This document shows positions 26,180 to 34,576 of a DNA stretch of 64,000 nucleotides, one piece after another. Numbering within the stretch: the first letter of the stretch is position 1; every line of letters begins with the position of its first letter. The DNA is from Mycolicibacterium gadium (GTDB taxonomy: Bacteria > Actinomycetota > Actinomycetes > Mycobacteriales > Mycobacteriaceae). The notes beneath the pieces were generated by a model. The model did no database searches, had not been told where the DNA came from, and worked only from the letters and a program-made list of their open reading frames with translations. Position numbers and translations under genes: made by a program. Location of the stretch: NCBI RefSeq assembly GCF_010728925.1, contig NZ_AP022608.1, positions 992,001 to 1,056,000 of the forward strand, read 5' to 3'.

Positions 26180-27095
26180 CGATCGGCTCGTGAGCCGGAT
26201 AGGCGTGTACGACCACCGAGCCGATCTTCGGAATGGCATGTGCCAGTTCATGTTCTGCGGCGTGGGCAACTGCGTGCGCGTCGGCCAGGCTCAGTGACGG
26301 GTCGACGTCGAGCTCGGTGTCTGCTTCCAGCCGATGCCCGACCCACCGCATCCTGACGCGCCGGACTTCCCGCACGCCCGGCTGCCGCGACAACACCGTG
26401 CGCGCGGTGTCCAGATATCCAGGATCGATGCGGTCCAACAACCGGCCGAAAACGTCCCGGGCCGCGATCACCAGCACGACCCCGATCGCGCCTGCGATGA
26501 CCAAACCGACGATCGGGTCCGCGAGGGGAAAGCCCAGCCACACGCCCACCGCGCCCGCCACCACGGCCAGTGAGGTCAAACCGTCTGCGCGGGCGTGCAT
26601 TCCGTCCGCACGCAGCGCCGCCGATCCGATCCGGCGGCCCACCCTGATGCGGTACACCGCCACGACCTCGTTGCCGATGAATCCGATGATGCCCGCGGCG
26701 ACCACCCAGCTCAGATGGTTCAGTGGCACCGGGTCCACGAGCCGACGAACGGCTTGGACGGCGGCAACGAGCGCGGACGCGGCGATGGCCGTCACCACGA
26801 ACAGGCGCGCCAGATCCTCCACGCGCCCGAATCCGTACGTGAATCGGCGCGTGGCCGGACGTCGGCTCATCGCGAACGCGATCCACAACGGCACGGCGGT
26901 CAGCGCATCGGCGAAGTTGTGCACGGTGTCGGCGAACAGGGCGACTGAACCCGATACCGCGACGACGATCAGCTGCGCCGCCGCGGTCGTGCCGAGGATC
27001 ACCAGACTGATCTTGACCGCGCGGATGCCCGCGGCGCTGTCTCGCAGCGCATCGTCGACGCGATCTGTGTGGTCGTGGGAATGTCCGACCCCCAC
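26169..27095 (-). CDS. cation diffusion facilitator (Ni/Co/Zn-type efflux)
   Basis: 308 residues, GTG start sharing a base with the kmtR stop (TAGTG). N-terminal GHSHDHTD, TM2 metal site HNFAD, TM5 site HARADG, and a cytoplasmic C-terminal domain with HRLEADTELDVD and LAHAIPKIGSVVVHA define a CDF transporter. From memory, KmtR of M. tuberculosis regulates the CDF gene Rv2025c. Here the two genes form one operon, strongly suggesting Ni/Co efflux. Export to the periplasm in exchange for protons is the family mechanism. Confidence 0.9.
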   Translation of the reverse strand: MGVGHSHDHTDRVDDALRDSAAGIRAVKISLVILGTTAAAQLIVVAVSGSVALFADTVHNFADALTAVPLWIAFAMSRRPATRRFTYGFGRVEDLARLFVVTAIAASALVAAVQAVRRLVDPVPLNHLSWVVAAGIIGFIGNEVVAVYRIRVGRRIGSAALRADGMHARADGLTSLAVVAGAVGVWLGFPLADPIVGLVIAGAIGVVLVIAARDVFGRLLDRIDPGYLDTARTVLSRQPGVREVRRVRMRWVGHRLEADTELDVDPSLSLADAHAVAHAAEHELAHAIPKIGSVVVHAYPAHEPIVNS

Positions 27096-27481
27096 TACCC
27101 AACACCTTTCTCGTGCAGGACGCGCACTTCGCTTTCGTCCAGGTGATGTGCGGGGACCCCGCCCGTCGCGTGCTCGGCGTTGTGCACCGCATCGGTGACG
27201 AGTTGTCGGACGTGATCGTTTTCGAGCCGGTAGAACACCTGGGTGCCCTCGCGGCGCGTGCGCACCAAATGCGCCATCCGGAGTTTGGCGAGGTGCTGAG
27301 ACACCGACGGCGCCGGTTTGGCGACCCGCGACGCGAGGTCGTTGACCGACATCTCACGATCGGCCAATGCCCATAGCAGCTGAACACGGGTGGCATCGGC
27401 CAGCATCCGGAATACCTCGACGACGAGGTCGGCCTGGTCATCGGCAAGCCGCCGTCCGCAGACCTGCTTATCTGCATTCAT
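27095..27481 (-). CDS. kmtR: ArsR/SmtB-family Ni/Co sensor, KmtR orthologue
   Basis: 128 residues from ATG 27481. Winged helix: MLADATRVQLLWALADREMSVNDLA then KPAPSVSQHLAKLRMA. The metal residues reported for KmtR (His88, Glu101, His102, His110, His111, from memory) map with a constant +2 offset to His90, Glu103, His104, His112 and His113 here, all conserved. The protein should dissociate from DNA on binding Ni(II) or Co(II). A 24-bp palindrome covers its start codon and -10 region, so it is probably autoregulated and controls the coupled cdf gene. Confidence 0.92.
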   Translation of the reverse strand: MNADKQVCGRRLADDQADLVVEVFRMLADATRVQLLWALADREMSVNDLASRVAKPAPSVSQHLAKLRMAHLVRTRREGTQVFYRLENDHVRQLVTDAVHNAEHATGGVPAHHLDESEVRVLHEKGVG

Positions 27482-27491
27482 ATGCAGATAA
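27468..27491 (-). promoter_or_regulatory. 24-bp KmtR operator candidate over the kmtR start
   Basis: TTATCTGCAT, then TCAT, then ATGCAGATAA: a perfect 10-bp inverted repeat with a 4-nt centre containing the start codon. ArsR-family operators have this size and symmetry. Confidence 0.8.
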
Positions 27492-27493
27492 TA
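27488..27493 (-). promoter_or_regulatory. kmtR -10 TATTAT (leaderless)
   Basis: Read on the minus strand TATTAT is followed by 6 nt and then ATG 27481, so transcription should begin at or next to the A of the start codon. No Shine-Dalgarno is present, as expected for a leaderless mycobacterial mRNA. Confidence 0.7.
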
Positions 27494-27503
27494 GCGCGGA
27501 AGC

Positions 27504-28079
27504 TCAGTCGCGGGGTTCGGCTTTGGCCCGCGCCCGGTCTGGATAGATCTGGGTCATGCCGATGGCGCCGACGATCACAACCGCCGGGATGACGGCCTTG
27601 GTCCAGCTGACCGTGACCGGCGCCGCGACGGCGACGTATCCCAGCACCGCGATGAGCGCGAACACGAGAGCCCACATCAGCGTCAGCACCTGGTTGGTCC
27701 TGCGGAACGCCGCTTTCTCCCAGTCGTGTCGCGGCGCTGACGGCGGTGCGTACTGCTGGGTGAAGGGTACGAACGCCAGTGATACGACGGCCATCACCGC
27801 AAGAACTCCGCCGGACAACGTGGTCGCGTAGGTGTCCATCCAGTCGCGGTCCTCGGCGCCGACGGCCATGCCGGCGACGGTGACCCCGACGAAGAACACC
27901 ACCGTCACCACATCGAGCATGCGCGCGCCTCCCCGGCCCGCGGAGATGCCCAGGAACAGCGCCGAGATCACCGCGCAGATCGCCCCGAACATCCACGTGC
28001 TCGGACCATCGGCGACGACCCAATAGACAATCCACGGCGCGAAGCCGACGAATGGGCTGCGCTCGAACCATTCGTCCAC
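27504..28079 (-). CDS. membrane protein of unknown function
   Basis: 191 residues, GTG start (MDEWFERSPFVGFAPWIVYWVV). Five or six hydrophobic segments and a short charged linker (PPSAPRHDWEKAAFRRTN) at about residue 125. The two halves are similar in length. No known motif. It lies 22 nt beyond the kmtR start on the same strand but upstream of the kmtR promoter, so it is a separate unit. Confidence 0.75.
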   Translation of the reverse strand: MDEWFERSPFVGFAPWIVYWVVADGPSTWMFGAICAVISALFLGISAGRGGARMLDVVTVVFFVGVTVAGMAVGAEDRDWMDTYATTLSGGVLAVMAVVSLAFVPFTQQYAPPSAPRHDWEKAAFRRTNQVLTLMWALVFALIAVLGYVAVAAPVTVSWTKAVIPAVVIVGAIGMTQIYPDRARAKAEPRD

Positions 28080-28136
28080 GAGTCAGGTTTACCTAACTAC
28101 CGGCGCGGAGGCAAAAGCTCGGCTCGCAGTCGACCC

Positions 28137-29300
28137 TTATGCGACGCCCTTGTGTTTCAACAGCGGAAGCACGCCCTCGGCGAACCAGTAGGCCTCCTCG
28201 AGATGCGGATAGCCGGACAGGATGAACTCATCGAACCCGACCGAGTGGTACTCGTAAATCAGGTTCGCGACCTCTTCATGGCTGCCGACCAGCGCCGTGC
28301 CCGCCCCGCCGCGAACCAGGCCGACACCGGCCCACAGGTTGGGGTAGATCTCCAGATTGTCCACCCGGCCACCATGCAGAGCGGTCATCCGGCGTTGACC
28401 TTCGGACTCCGACTTGGCGTGCAGCTCAGTCTGTTTGGCGATCTGTTCAGGACTCAGTTCGGCGAGCAGCTCGTCAGCAACCCCCCACGCCGCCGCAGCG
28501 GTGTCGCGGCTGATGGTGTGCAAGCGGATGCCGAAGCGCACCTTGCGTCCTCGCGCCTCGGCGAGCTTGCGCACCTGCTCGATCTTGGCCGCCGCAGCCT
28601 GTGGCGGCTCACCCCACGTCAGGTACACGTCGACGTACTCGGCGGCGATCGGCAGTGCGGCGGCCGACGAGCCGCCAAAGTAAATCTGCGGCAACGGATC
28701 CGGTGCTGCCGATACCCGCGCGTCCTTGATTGTGTAGTGCCTGCCCTCGAAATCGAGTGAGTCCTGACGCCACAACGTGTTGACAATGTGCAGGAACTCC
28801 CCCGTGCGGGCATAGCGTTCGTCGTGGCCCAGCCAGTCGCCGAAGCGGCGCTGCTCGACGTCGTCGCCGCCGCTGACGATGTTGAGCAGCACCCGTCCCT
28901 CGGAAAACCTTTGAAGGGTCGCGGCCTGCTGCGCTGCCAGCGTCGGGGGAACCAGCCCGGGCCGGAATGCGACCAGGAACTTCAGCCGTTCGGTTTCGGC
29001 GAGCAGGGCCGACGCCGTCAACCACGCGTCCTCGCACCAGGTTCCGGTCGGGGTCAGCACACCTTCGAACCCGAGGCGATCCGCGGCGCGGGCCACCTCC
29101 GCGAGATACCTGCGTGATGGTGCCCGGTAGTTGGCGGGCACGGTGTGGTGTGACGACGCGTGCGATGCGCCGACGATGGATCTGCTGTCGCCGTTGGTGG
29201 GCAGGAACCAGAAGAACTTCGCCGTCGGAGATGGCGATTCGGCTGGGGCCGTCGGAGATGGCGATTCGGCTTGCGCTGTGCCTGTGGGCTGGGCGGTCAT
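28137..29300 (-). CDS. ssuD: FMNH2-dependent alkanesulfonate monooxygenase
   Basis: 387 residues from ATG 29300. The body FFWFLPTNGDSRSIVG, GVLTPTGTWCEDAW, FLVAFRPGLVPPTLAAQQAAT and GGDDVEQRRFGDWLGHDERY is SsuD of the bacterial luciferase-like fold. Reaction: alkanesulfonate plus FMNH2 and O2 to aldehyde plus sulfite. The first 27 residues are a low-complexity lead with a duplicated AESPSPTA unit absent from typical SsuD. Last gene of ssuC-ssuB-ssuA-ssuD; no dedicated flavin reductase is present here. Confidence 0.9.
   Translation of the reverse strand: MTAQPTGTAQAESPSPTAPAESPSPTAKFFWFLPTNGDSRSIVGASHASSHHTVPANYRAPSRRYLAEVARAADRLGFEGVLTPTGTWCEDAWLTASALLAETERLKFLVAFRPGLVPPTLAAQQAATLQRFSEGRVLLNIVSGGDDVEQRRFGDWLGHDERYARTGEFLHIVNTLWRQDSLDFEGRHYTIKDARVSAAPDPLPQIYFGGSSAAALPIAAEYVDVYLTWGEPPQAAAAKIEQVRKLAEARGRKVRFGIRLHTISRDTAAAAWGVADELLAELSPEQIAKQTELHAKSESEGQRRMTALHGGRVDNLEIYPNLWAGVGLVRGGAGTALVGSHEEVANLIYEYHSVGFDEFILSGYPHLEEAYWFAEGVLPLLKHKGVA
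29221..29271 (-). repeat. two identical 24-bp direct repeats in ssuD
   Basis: 29221-29244 and 29248-29271 are identical with a 27-bp period. Each encodes one Pro/Ser-rich AESPSPTA unit near the SsuD N-terminus. A candidate slippage locus. Confidence 0.85.
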
Positions 29301-29307
29301 ATTGCTC

Positions 29308-30321
29308 CTAATTTCGGTCGAGGTAAAGCGGCGCAAGCGATTCGCTGTATCGGGTATCCACCCAGTTCTTGAATTCCGGTTTGTCGGAGATCTGGTTGGA
29401 TTCAGCGAACAGATCGGCCAGTTCTTGTTCGGACGCGACGAGCTGGTCAGAGAGATCGGTGGGTAGTCGCAGGCTTCGGCCCTGTGCAGCGGCCGCGACC
29501 GCCGGATCCAGGCCGACCGCGGCCGCATAACTCGCCGCCCATTCATCAGGGTTGTCCTGCGCCCATCGCGTTGCCTTGGCGTACCGCACGAGCAAGTCGC
29601 TCAGCGCGGTGTTGCGTTTCGGATCGGCAAGTGCGGCATCGGATGCGATCCCGAAACCGGCGCCGTTCGTGACGCCGGCGGCTTCGGCGATGCTGCGTAC
29701 TGGGATGTCGGCCTCGGCCTGCGCGGTGTAGGGGTCCCAGATCGCCCACGCATCGACCTGCTGTTGCCTGAACGCGCCAAGAGCGTCGGCGGGCTGCAGA
29801 AACACGAGCTCGACGTCGGACGGCGAAAGACCGGCACGCTGCAGCTGAGCCAACACGTTGCCGTGAGCCGAGCTGCCCTTGCCCACGGCGATCTTCCTGC
29901 CGCGCAGGTCGGATACCGCGCGGATCGGCGAATCGGCGTGGACGAGTAGCTTGTCTCCCCTGCCGCTGCCGTCGTAGGCGGATACGACCTTCACCTTCGC
30001 GTTCGACGCCGCACCGAAGATCGGCGGCGTGTTACCGGTGATCGCGAAGTCGATCTTGCCCGCTGTGGCCGCCTCGATCTGAGGTGGGCCAGACGTGAAT
30101 GTGGAGAACGCGATCTTGTACGGCAAATTGTCCAGCGCCCCTGCGGCACGCAGCAGTGATTCGGTGCCGCCCTTCTGATCGCCGACGTTGAGCGTCAGGT
30201 CCGACAGTTCCGAAAGCGCAACCGTTTCAGGCGCTTCGGAGGGGCCGGAGCTGTCCTGGCGAGAGACACATCCCGCGAGGAGCACCGCGAGTAGTGCAGT
30301 GACAACAGCGAGTTTTCGCAT
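29308..30321 (-). CDS. ssuA: aliphatic sulfonate ABC transporter substrate-binding lipoprotein
   Basis: 337 residues from ATG 30321, RBS AAAGGGA. Signal peptide with lipobox LLAGC (Cys18). LNVGDQKGGTESLLRAAG, FTSGPPQIEAATAGKIDFAITGNTPPIFGAAS and GKGSSAHGNVLAQLQRAG are SsuA/TauA-type features (periplasmic-binding fold, NMT1-like). It delivers sulfonates to SsuBC. Located between ssuB and ssuD; 7 nt to the ssuD start. Confidence 0.9.
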   Translation of the reverse strand: MRKLAVVTALLAVLLAGCVSRQDSSGPSEAPETVALSELSDLTLNVGDQKGGTESLLRAAGALDNLPYKIAFSTFTSGPPQIEAATAGKIDFAITGNTPPIFGAASNAKVKVVSAYDGSGRGDKLLVHADSPIRAVSDLRGRKIAVGKGSSAHGNVLAQLQRAGLSPSDVELVFLQPADALGAFRQQQVDAWAIWDPYTAQAEADIPVRSIAEAAGVTNGAGFGIASDAALADPKRNTALSDLLVRYAKATRWAQDNPDEWAASYAAAVGLDPAVAAAAQGRSLRLPTDLSDQLVASEQELADLFAESNQISDKPEFKNWVDTRYSESLAPLYLDRN

Positions 30322-30338
30322 AGAGATCCCTTTTCGTA

Positions 30339-31061
30339 TCAGCCGCGCACACCGAGCTGATCGAGCAGCTCTGCACGGTAGTGCTCGGAATTCGTCGATT
30401 GCCGTGGATCGTCGATCTCGAGGGTGTGGATGACTTCGCCGTCCTCGAGGACCACCACCCGATCGGCGAGCGCGACGGCCTCGTCCACGTCGTGCGTCAC
30501 GAGAAGCACACCGAACCGGTGCTCGCGCCACAAATCGAGCAGTAGCGCCCGCATGCTCAACCGGGTCAACGCGTCGAGCGCGCCGAAGGGCTCGTCGAGC
30601 AGCAGCAGTTCGGGTTCGGCCACCAGTGCCCGCGCCAGCGAAACGCGTTGCGCCTGACCGCCGGACAGTGTCAGGGGCCACGCGTCGGCCCAGTCGCTCA
30701 GCCCGACGTCGGCCAGCGCCCGATCGGCGCTGGCCAGTACCTGCGCCCGCGGCAGCCGGCTGCGGGTGAGACCGTACGCCACGTTGGTGCGCACGTCGCG
30801 CCACGGAAACAGGCGGGGTTCCTGGAAGGCCAGTGCAGGCGCTCCGACCACAGCGCGATGACCGGTGTGATCGGTCGACAGGCCGGCCAGGACGCGAAGC
30901 ACCGTCGACTTGCCGGAGCCGCTCCGTCCGATCAGCGCGACGATCTCGCCGCTGTCGACGCGCACCGAAATATCGGTCAGGACATGGTGATCGCCGTACC
31001 ACTTGTTCACGTCGCGCAGTTCGCCTGCGATGTGGGTTGTTCGTGATGCCGTCATTGTCAT
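30339..31061 (-). CDS. ssuB: aliphatic sulfonate ABC transporter ATP-binding protein
   Basis: 240 residues. Walker A GRSGSGKST at about 44-52, Q-loop FQEPRLFPWRDV, signature LSGGQAQRVSLARAL, Walker B LLLLDEPFGALD, H-loop LLVTHDVDEAV. The FQEPRLFPW form is typical of SsuB/TauB/NrtD ATPases. Its start overlaps the ssuC stop (ATGA at 31058-31061). Confidence 0.92.
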   Translation of the reverse strand: MTMTASRTTHIAGELRDVNKWYGDHHVLTDISVRVDSGEIVALIGRSGSGKSTVLRVLAGLSTDHTGHRAVVGAPALAFQEPRLFPWRDVRTNVAYGLTRSRLPRAQVLASADRALADVGLSDWADAWPLTLSGGQAQRVSLARALVAEPELLLLDEPFGALDALTRLSMRALLLDLWREHRFGVLLVTHDVDEAVALADRVVVLEDGEVIHTLEIDDPRQSTNSEHYRAELLDQLGVRG

Positions 31062-31870
31062 GTGCGGTACCTCAATGCTCGTCGTTCCAGTGCCCGGACG
31101 ATGGCGTCGGTGCCGATGCCCAGCAGTGCGTAGACGATCAGTCCGAAGATGATGATGTCGATCCTCAGAAAGTCGCGAGCGTTGTTGATCAGAAAGCCGA
31201 TTCCCTTGTCGGCGTTGATCTGTTCAGCCACGATCAGCGTCAACCATGCGATGGCCAGCGACTGCCGCAAGCCGACCAGCACCTGGGGTGCGGCGCTGGG
31301 CACGATGATGGTGCGGAACCGTTGCCAGAACGAGAAGCCGAGTACCTGAGCCGTTTCGAAAAGCTTAGGATCCACCTGGCGGATCGCCGAGAAGGTGTTC
31401 AGATACAGCGGAAAACTCACCCCGAGCGCCACCAGCAACACCTTGGGAAGCTCGCCGATACCGAACCAGAGAATAAACAGCGGAATCAGGCCGAGGTGTG
31501 GCAATGCCCGGACCATCTGCATCGGTGGGTCGACCGTCGCCTCGAACCAGCGGGACAGTCCGACGGCGGTTCCCAACGCAACGCCCAGAATTCCGCCGAG
31601 CAGGAGTCCTTCGACTACTCGGATACCGGAAACCCGCAGTGCATCGGTCAGCTGTCCGTTCTGCAGCACCTCGATGCCGGCCTCGGCGATCAACGAAGGT
31701 GCGGGCAGCACGTCCTGGGGTATGAGCCCCAGCGCGCTGCCCAGCTGCCACAACGCGATGATCACGATCGGGGAGGCCAGCCGGATCAAGCCCCATTTGC
31801 GCAGCTGCCACCGGGCATTCGCGGCGGGGTCGGGCGCTATCGGCGCCGCGAGCTTGGCAGGACTGGTCAC
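31058..31870 (-). CDS. ssuC: aliphatic sulfonate ABC transporter permease
   Basis: 270 residues, GTG start, six helices. LPAPSLIAEAG, RALPHLGLIPLFILWFGIGELPKVLLV and the EAA-like loop FETAQVLGFSFWQRFRTIIVP identify SsuC. First gene of the ssu operon; the promoter should lie in the 128-nt space up to 31998. Expression is normally raised by sulfate starvation, but I could not identify an operator. Confidence 0.92.
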   Translation of the reverse strand: MTSPAKLAAPIAPDPAANARWQLRKWGLIRLASPIVIIALWQLGSALGLIPQDVLPAPSLIAEAGIEVLQNGQLTDALRVSGIRVVEGLLLGGILGVALGTAVGLSRWFEATVDPPMQMVRALPHLGLIPLFILWFGIGELPKVLLVALGVSFPLYLNTFSAIRQVDPKLFETAQVLGFSFWQRFRTIIVPSAAPQVLVGLRQSLAIAWLTLIVAEQINADKGIGFLINNARDFLRIDIIIFGLIVYALLGIGTDAIVRALERRALRYRT

Positions 31871-31937
31871 GGTACGTCGACGCTACGCACGCCACCTTGG
31901 GGCCAGTAGGTTTTGATTCTGGCTGATGCAAAGACAT

Positions 31938-31974
31938 CGGCCCTGCCGATGTGATTGGCACACTGGCAGGGCCG
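31938..31974 (-). terminator. 10-bp-stem hairpin downstream of the 31999 lipoprotein gene
   Basis: CGGCCCTGCC (31938-31947) and GGCAGGGCCG (31965-31974) form a perfect stem with a 17-nt loop. It lies just after the lipoprotein stop and before the ssuC promoter region. No long T-run follows, so it may be a weak or Rho-assisted terminator. Confidence 0.5.
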
Positions 31975-31998
31975 TTGACTGACAACGACTTTGAGATG

Positions 31999-32712
31999 TC
32001 AGCCGAGCCGGAAACTTCCGTTGACCAGGGTCGGCGTCACGTCTTGGCCGTTGATCTTCGAGCTCATCTTGCCGTTGGACAGCCGGGTGATCTGTTGGGC
32101 CTGCTGCAGTTGTCGCTTATTGCGCACCTCGGCGCGGAACTGCGCGTCGTTGAGCTGCTGAATCTCCGCTTGCGTGATGTCACCGACGCTGCTGGTGCCG
32201 AACTGCACGCCGATCGCCGATCCGTCCTCGCGGACGACCCAGGAGGCCCGGATGCCGTCCAGCTCGGCGGTGTACATGCCCGCTTCACCGGACACCGGGG
32301 CAGCCGTGAATTGATACGCCACGCCGTTCATGTTCAGGTCGCCTTCGACGTTGGCACCGTCGAACTTCGCGTTGAGGGTGTCGCGGAACCTCGACTTGAT
32401 GTCGATCTTGCCGTCGGCCTGGTTGCCGAAGAACCACGCTTCGTCGTCGGTTCCGTTGCAGGCGTAGGCCGCAACCTGGTCTCCGTCGACGGAAATGCCG
32501 ATAGTCATCGTCTTGCCGTCGGGCGCGGTCATATCCGCGATGTAGCGTCCCGAGGCCGGGAAAGCGGTCGGCGCGGCGGTGGTAGTGGCCGTGGTCGGCG
32601 TCTCCGATGAGGAGGTCGCTTGATTGGATGATCCGCCCGAGCAGGCGGAGAGGGTGCCGAGCGCGACGAGTGCGCTGATACCCACGAGCAGTGTGCGAGT
32701 GATTTTCTTCAT
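31999..32712 (-). CDS. secreted lipoprotein of unknown function
   Basis: 237 residues. Signal peptide with lipobox LSAC (Cys24), then a Ser/Thr/Ala-rich spacer (about 25-52). The mature part (GRYIADMTAPDGKTMTIGIS, AAYACNGTDDEAWFFG, LNMNGVAYQFTAAPVSGEAGMYTAE) looks like a beta-rich domain known only from mycobacterial lipoproteins. A C-terminal helix rich in Gln/Arg precedes VTPTLVNGSFRLG. No enzyme motif. Confidence 0.82.
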   Translation of the reverse strand: MKKITRTLLVGISALVALGTLSACSGGSSNQATSSSETPTTATTTAAPTAFPASGRYIADMTAPDGKTMTIGISVDGDQVAAYACNGTDDEAWFFGNQADGKIDIKSRFRDTLNAKFDGANVEGDLNMNGVAYQFTAAPVSGEAGMYTAELDGIRASWVVREDGSAIGVQFGTSSVGDITQAEIQQLNDAQFRAEVRNKRQLQQAQQITRLSNGKMSSKINGQDVTPTLVNGSFRLG

Positions 32713-32791
32713 GTGACCAGCATGGATCTCCGCGACCGGCGTTACATGAAGAATGCATGGAGATTGGGTGGAGATCTGTCCGGCAGCTGAT

Positions 32792-34054
32792 TCATCCGGC
32801 CAGAAACTCGTCGATCTCGGCCCGGAACACCTGCCACGCCGGCTCGGTTGCGGTCAGCAGGTGGTTGTTGCTCGACAGCGCGACGAGGCGGGAATCCGGA
32901 ATCAGCGACGCCAGTTCCTCACCGAAGCGCAACGGAACCCGGTGATCGTCACGCGAGTGCATGATCAGCGTCGGGCAGGAGACCTCGCGCGCGAGGTCGC
33001 GCACATCGATGCGCGCGAACTCCTCGAGGAACCGCACCGCGTTCTCGGGCGACGTGGTGCGCCGCTGCAATTGATCGAAGGCAGCCCAGTCGGCGCGGGT
33101 GCCGTCGGGAATGAACTGAGCGGCAAAGACCTGCCGGAACGCCGGATCGTCACGACCCCAACCGACTCGGGCGAGTTCGAGATCGAGTGCCGCGGCCCGT
33201 TTTTCGTCCTCGCCGGACGCGCGAACTGCACGGCCCTGCGCGTAAGCGCTGCACAGCACCAGGCGGCTGACTTTCTCGGGATGACGGGCCGCGTAGGCCA
33301 CCGCAACTGCACCGCCCTGTGAGACGCCCAGAAGCGGAAAGCGCGTCAGGCCAAGCGCCTCCACGACCGACTCCAAGTCGGTGACCCAGTCATCGAATGT
33401 GAAATCTGTTGCATCCCAATCGGATAACCCGCATCCACGCTCGTCGTAGCGAATGAATTGGCGGTTGTTCGACAGATCGCGCACCCAGTGCTTCCATACC
33501 GGGCTTTCGATGTCGTACCCGAGGTGGGTCATCCAGTTCGCTGCCCGCACGAGCGGCGGGCCCTCCCCCGCCACCGCATAGGCCAGCCGTATGCCGTCGG
33601 CGGCCTTGCAGAACGCGATGTGCTGTCGGGGCGGCGGTGGTTCATCGGGTACCGCGATCTCCTGCGGCGCGGGTGCCGGCGGTTCGTCGGTGGTGAGCGT
33701 GCCGACGAACTGATAGCCGCGGCCGCGCACGGTTCGGATGAAACGCTGCGACTCACCGTCGTCACCCAGTGCGCGGCGGACGGCCTTGATGCGGCTCGTC
33801 AACGCGGCTTCGGTGACGAAGCGACCGCCCCACACCGCATCGAACAGTTCTTCTTTCGACACGAATCGGTGCGCGTTGCTCACCAATTGGGTCAACACAT
33901 CGAACACCTGGGGTTCGACGCGGATCAACTGTCCGCCGCATCGCAGTTCATAGCGCTGGGTGTCCAGCACGAATTGGCCGAACCTCCACACGCCGGTCGA
34001 GGTGGGCAGAGACGATGAAGACTCAGGTGTTGACAAGGTCACGGCGGGTCCCAT
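32792..34054 (-). CDS. winged-helix DNA-binding domain fused to alpha/beta hydrolase
   Basis: 420 residues. Residues about 22-118 are an OmpR/CadC-type winged helix (RVEPQVFDVLTQLVSNAHRFVSKEELFDAVWG; SRIKAVRRALGDDG; IRTVRGRGYQFVG). After a Pro-rich linker (about 123-145), residues 146-420 are an alpha/beta hydrolase with nucleophile GVSQGG (Ser245), acid RDDHRVP (near Asp370) and SNNHLLT (His398). It lacks transmembrane helices, unlike CadC. It may use a bound or hydrolysed small molecule to control transcription. Targets are unknown. Confidence 0.85.
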   Translation of the reverse strand: MGPAVTLSTPESSSSLPTSTGVWRFGQFVLDTQRYELRCGGQLIRVEPQVFDVLTQLVSNAHRFVSKEELFDAVWGGRFVTEAALTSRIKAVRRALGDDGESQRFIRTVRGRGYQFVGTLTTDEPPAPAPQEIAVPDEPPPPRQHIAFCKAADGIRLAYAVAGEGPPLVRAANWMTHLGYDIESPVWKHWVRDLSNNRQFIRYDERGCGLSDWDATDFTFDDWVTDLESVVEALGLTRFPLLGVSQGGAVAVAYAARHPEKVSRLVLCSAYAQGRAVRASGEDEKRAAALDLELARVGWGRDDPAFRQVFAAQFIPDGTRADWAAFDQLQRRTTSPENAVRFLEEFARIDVRDLAREVSCPTLIMHSRDDHRVPLRFGEELASLIPDSRLVALSSNNHLLTATEPAWQVFRAEIDEFLAG

Positions 34055-34108
34055 CGGGAGGTTTGCAGGTCATCGTAACGACGAGCAGGCCGCCGAGAAG
34101 GTTCGAAA

Positions 34109-34453
34109 CTAACGCCAGCCGTCGGCCGCCTTGGCCGCACGCATCAGCGCGTCGCACAGTTGCCGCAACTCGGTGCCGTCCGCACCCTCTGCAACGGCGG
34201 TCGATATGTCTTCGGCGGCGCATCTAACCTGGTACACGCGGTCGGCGAGCTCCGCGGCCTCGTCGGCGGTCAGCACCACCGCATCGGGCGCGAGTGAGGT
34301 GCCCCTGACGACGGAGCGCTGTTCGTAGGCCCGCTGACGACACGACTGCCTGCAGTACTGCCTGCGTCGGCCCAGCCCGGCATCGGCGACTTCGCGCCCG
34401 CACCAGCGACATGGTTGAGAACGTCGGCGGTTTTTCAATGTCCCGGGAACCAC
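34109..34453 (-). CDS. small conserved protein with Cys-rich zinc-finger-like N-terminus
   Basis: 114 residues, GTG start. RRSQPCRWCGREVADAG then YCRQSCRQRAY gives a C-x2-C / C-x3-C pattern likely to bind zinc, followed by a helical acidic C-terminal half (TADEAAELADRVYQVRCAAEDI). It is divergent from rbpA with 123 nt between starts, a neighbourhood I recall as conserved in mycobacteria. Function unknown; DNA or RNA binding is possible. Confidence 0.75.
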   Translation of the reverse strand: MVPGTLKNRRRSQPCRWCGREVADAGLGRRRQYCRQSCRQRAYEQRSVVRGTSLAPDAVVLTADEAAELADRVYQVRCAAEDISTAVAEGADGTELRQLCDALMRAAKAADGWR

Positions 34454-34490
34454 GGAGCCGACTGTAAACCGGCCGACGCAGGAATCCCGG

Positions 34491-34496
34491 TATCAT
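34491..34496 (+). promoter_or_regulatory. possible rbpA -10 TATCAT
   Basis: TATCAT lies 80 nt before the rbpA ATG and matches TATAAT at 5/6. No clear -35. A leader of about 75 nt would follow. Confidence 0.4.
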
Positions 34497-34576
34497 CAAA
34501 GGCCGAGTCGGGAACTGCGTGTCGTGCCGCTGCGTTGATTCTCCGGACAACTTGCATTAACTGAGGAGTGTTGACC

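Noticed and set aside
28080..28110. Possible iron box (TTAGGTAAACCTGA on the minus strand) before the 28079 membrane gene
   Set aside because: Only about 12 of 19 positions fit the IdeR consensus and the left half is absent, so chance is likely.
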